Positions 63,677 to 64,000 of a stretch of 64,000 nucleotides of DNA are shown in pieces (within the stretch, counting starts at the first letter, position 1; each line of letters begins with the position of its first letter). The notes under the pieces are model-generated. The model saw only the letters and a list, made by a program, of their open reading frames with translations, searched no databases and was not told where the DNA came from. The translations under genes were made by a program, and so were the position numbers. The stretch spans positions 488,353 through 552,352 of the forward strand of contig NZ_FQWZ01000003.1 of NCBI RefSeq assembly GCF_900129825.1, written 5' to 3'. This DNA comes from Hydrocarboniphaga daqingensis. GTDB taxonomy: Bacteria > Pseudomonadota > Gammaproteobacteria > Nevskiales > Nevskiaceae.

Positions 63677-64000
63677 GTGTCGAGGTTGGGGGCGCGAACA
63701 TCCTGTTGGTCGATGACGACGGCGGCATCTTGAGGCTCTTTCGGCGCTGTCTCGAAGGTGATGGCCACCGCGTCAGCACCGCTCGCACGGCGGCGGAAGC
63801 CGAGGCGGCGCTTGGACGCGCTGTTTTCGATTGCTGCGTGCTCGACCTCGACCTGGGCGAGGATTCCGGGCTCAAGCTGCTGCCGCAGCTGCGCGAGTGG
63901 GCGCCATGGATGCGCGTCATCATGGCCACTGCTACCGACGATGTCGGCACCGCGCTGCAGGCGATTCGAGTGGGTGCGTCCGATTACCTGGTCAAGCCAT
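63673..64000 (+). CDS. Response regulator, N-terminal part (cut by window edge)
   Basis: The 109 visible residues are a receiver domain: NILLVDDDGGILRLF with the acidic pair, CCVLDLDLGEDSG with the phosphorylated Asp, MATATDD (switch Thr) and ASDYLVKP with the conserved Lys. The form resembles sigma-54-dependent (NtrC-type) regulators such as AlgB or FlrC, but the effector part lies outside the window. The ATG at 63673 overlaps the end of a short upstream frame. Confidence 0.8.
   Translation, partial: MSVEVGGANILLVDDDGGILRLFRRCLEGDGHRVSTARTAAEAEAALGRAVFDCCVLDLDLGEDSGLKLLPQLREWAPWMRVIMATATDDVGTALQAIRVGASDYLVKP

Overview
The window is GC-rich chromosomal DNA from a free-living, aerobic Gram-negative bacterium. 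Several things point to a gammaproteobacterium close to the Xanthomonadales/Nevskiales: a comF-bioB-bioF-bioD cluster, a 187-aa adenylate kinase without a LID domain, a caa3-type oxidase cluster with DUF2244 and DUF2909 genes, mpl, pmbA, and an E. coli-like BirA operator. The genus assignment is an inference. No rRNA, tRNA, insertion sequence, phage gene, CRISPR array or origin was seen. Nearly all of the DNA is coding, with short intergenic regions that often hold GC-rich hairpin terminators.

Layout. 1-5.0 kb: end of ubiA, a lipoprotein esterase, comF divergent from bioBFD. 5.0-14.0 kb: cytochrome oxidase biogenesis (DUF2244, coxB with fused cytochrome c, coxA, a 37-aa membrane peptide, ctaG, coxC, DUF2909, SURF1, a Sco-like protein, ctaA, ctaB). 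14.0-17.2 kb: alpha-glucan metabolism (GH57, malQ). 17.3-23.2 kb: rpoH, an isoaspartyl peptidase, pgl, pyk, and an aldehyde dehydrogenase behind a probable sigma-54 promoter. 23.5-29.8 kb: a PGPGW membrane protein, then a tightly overlapping three-gene operon encoding an exported dikinase-like protein, an exported serine hydrolase and an Npt-type nucleotide translocase. 29.8-36 kb: a degenerate receiver protein, a Dus enzyme, a LysR regulator divergent from cysC-sat-DHH phosphoesterase, and a histone H1-like protein. 36.2-40 kb: a hydrolase and the branched-chain amino-acid operon (acetolactate synthase, ilvE) behind a complete attenuator with two overlapping leader peptides. 40-55 kb: mostly housekeeping genes (gst, pseudouridine synthase, gloA, csp, ppa, adk, rnd, mpl, pmbA, mgtE). 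54.5-64 kb: a MerR/B12-type regulator, a TetR-TolC-adaptor-RND efflux operon ending in a class III CoA-transferase, and the start of a response regulator cut by the window edge.

The most interesting item is the 24.1-29.8 kb operon. It pairs a predicted ATP/ADP-type carrier with a signal-peptide-bearing ATP-dependent dikinase whose domain order resembles glucan water dikinase, plus a penicillin-binding-like serine hydrolase. This could be an envelope phosphorylation system fed by exported nucleotide. The tandem ilv leader peptides, the sigma-54 promoter with a perfect 17-bp palindrome, and the BirA operator overlapping the comF start codon are the best regulatory findings.
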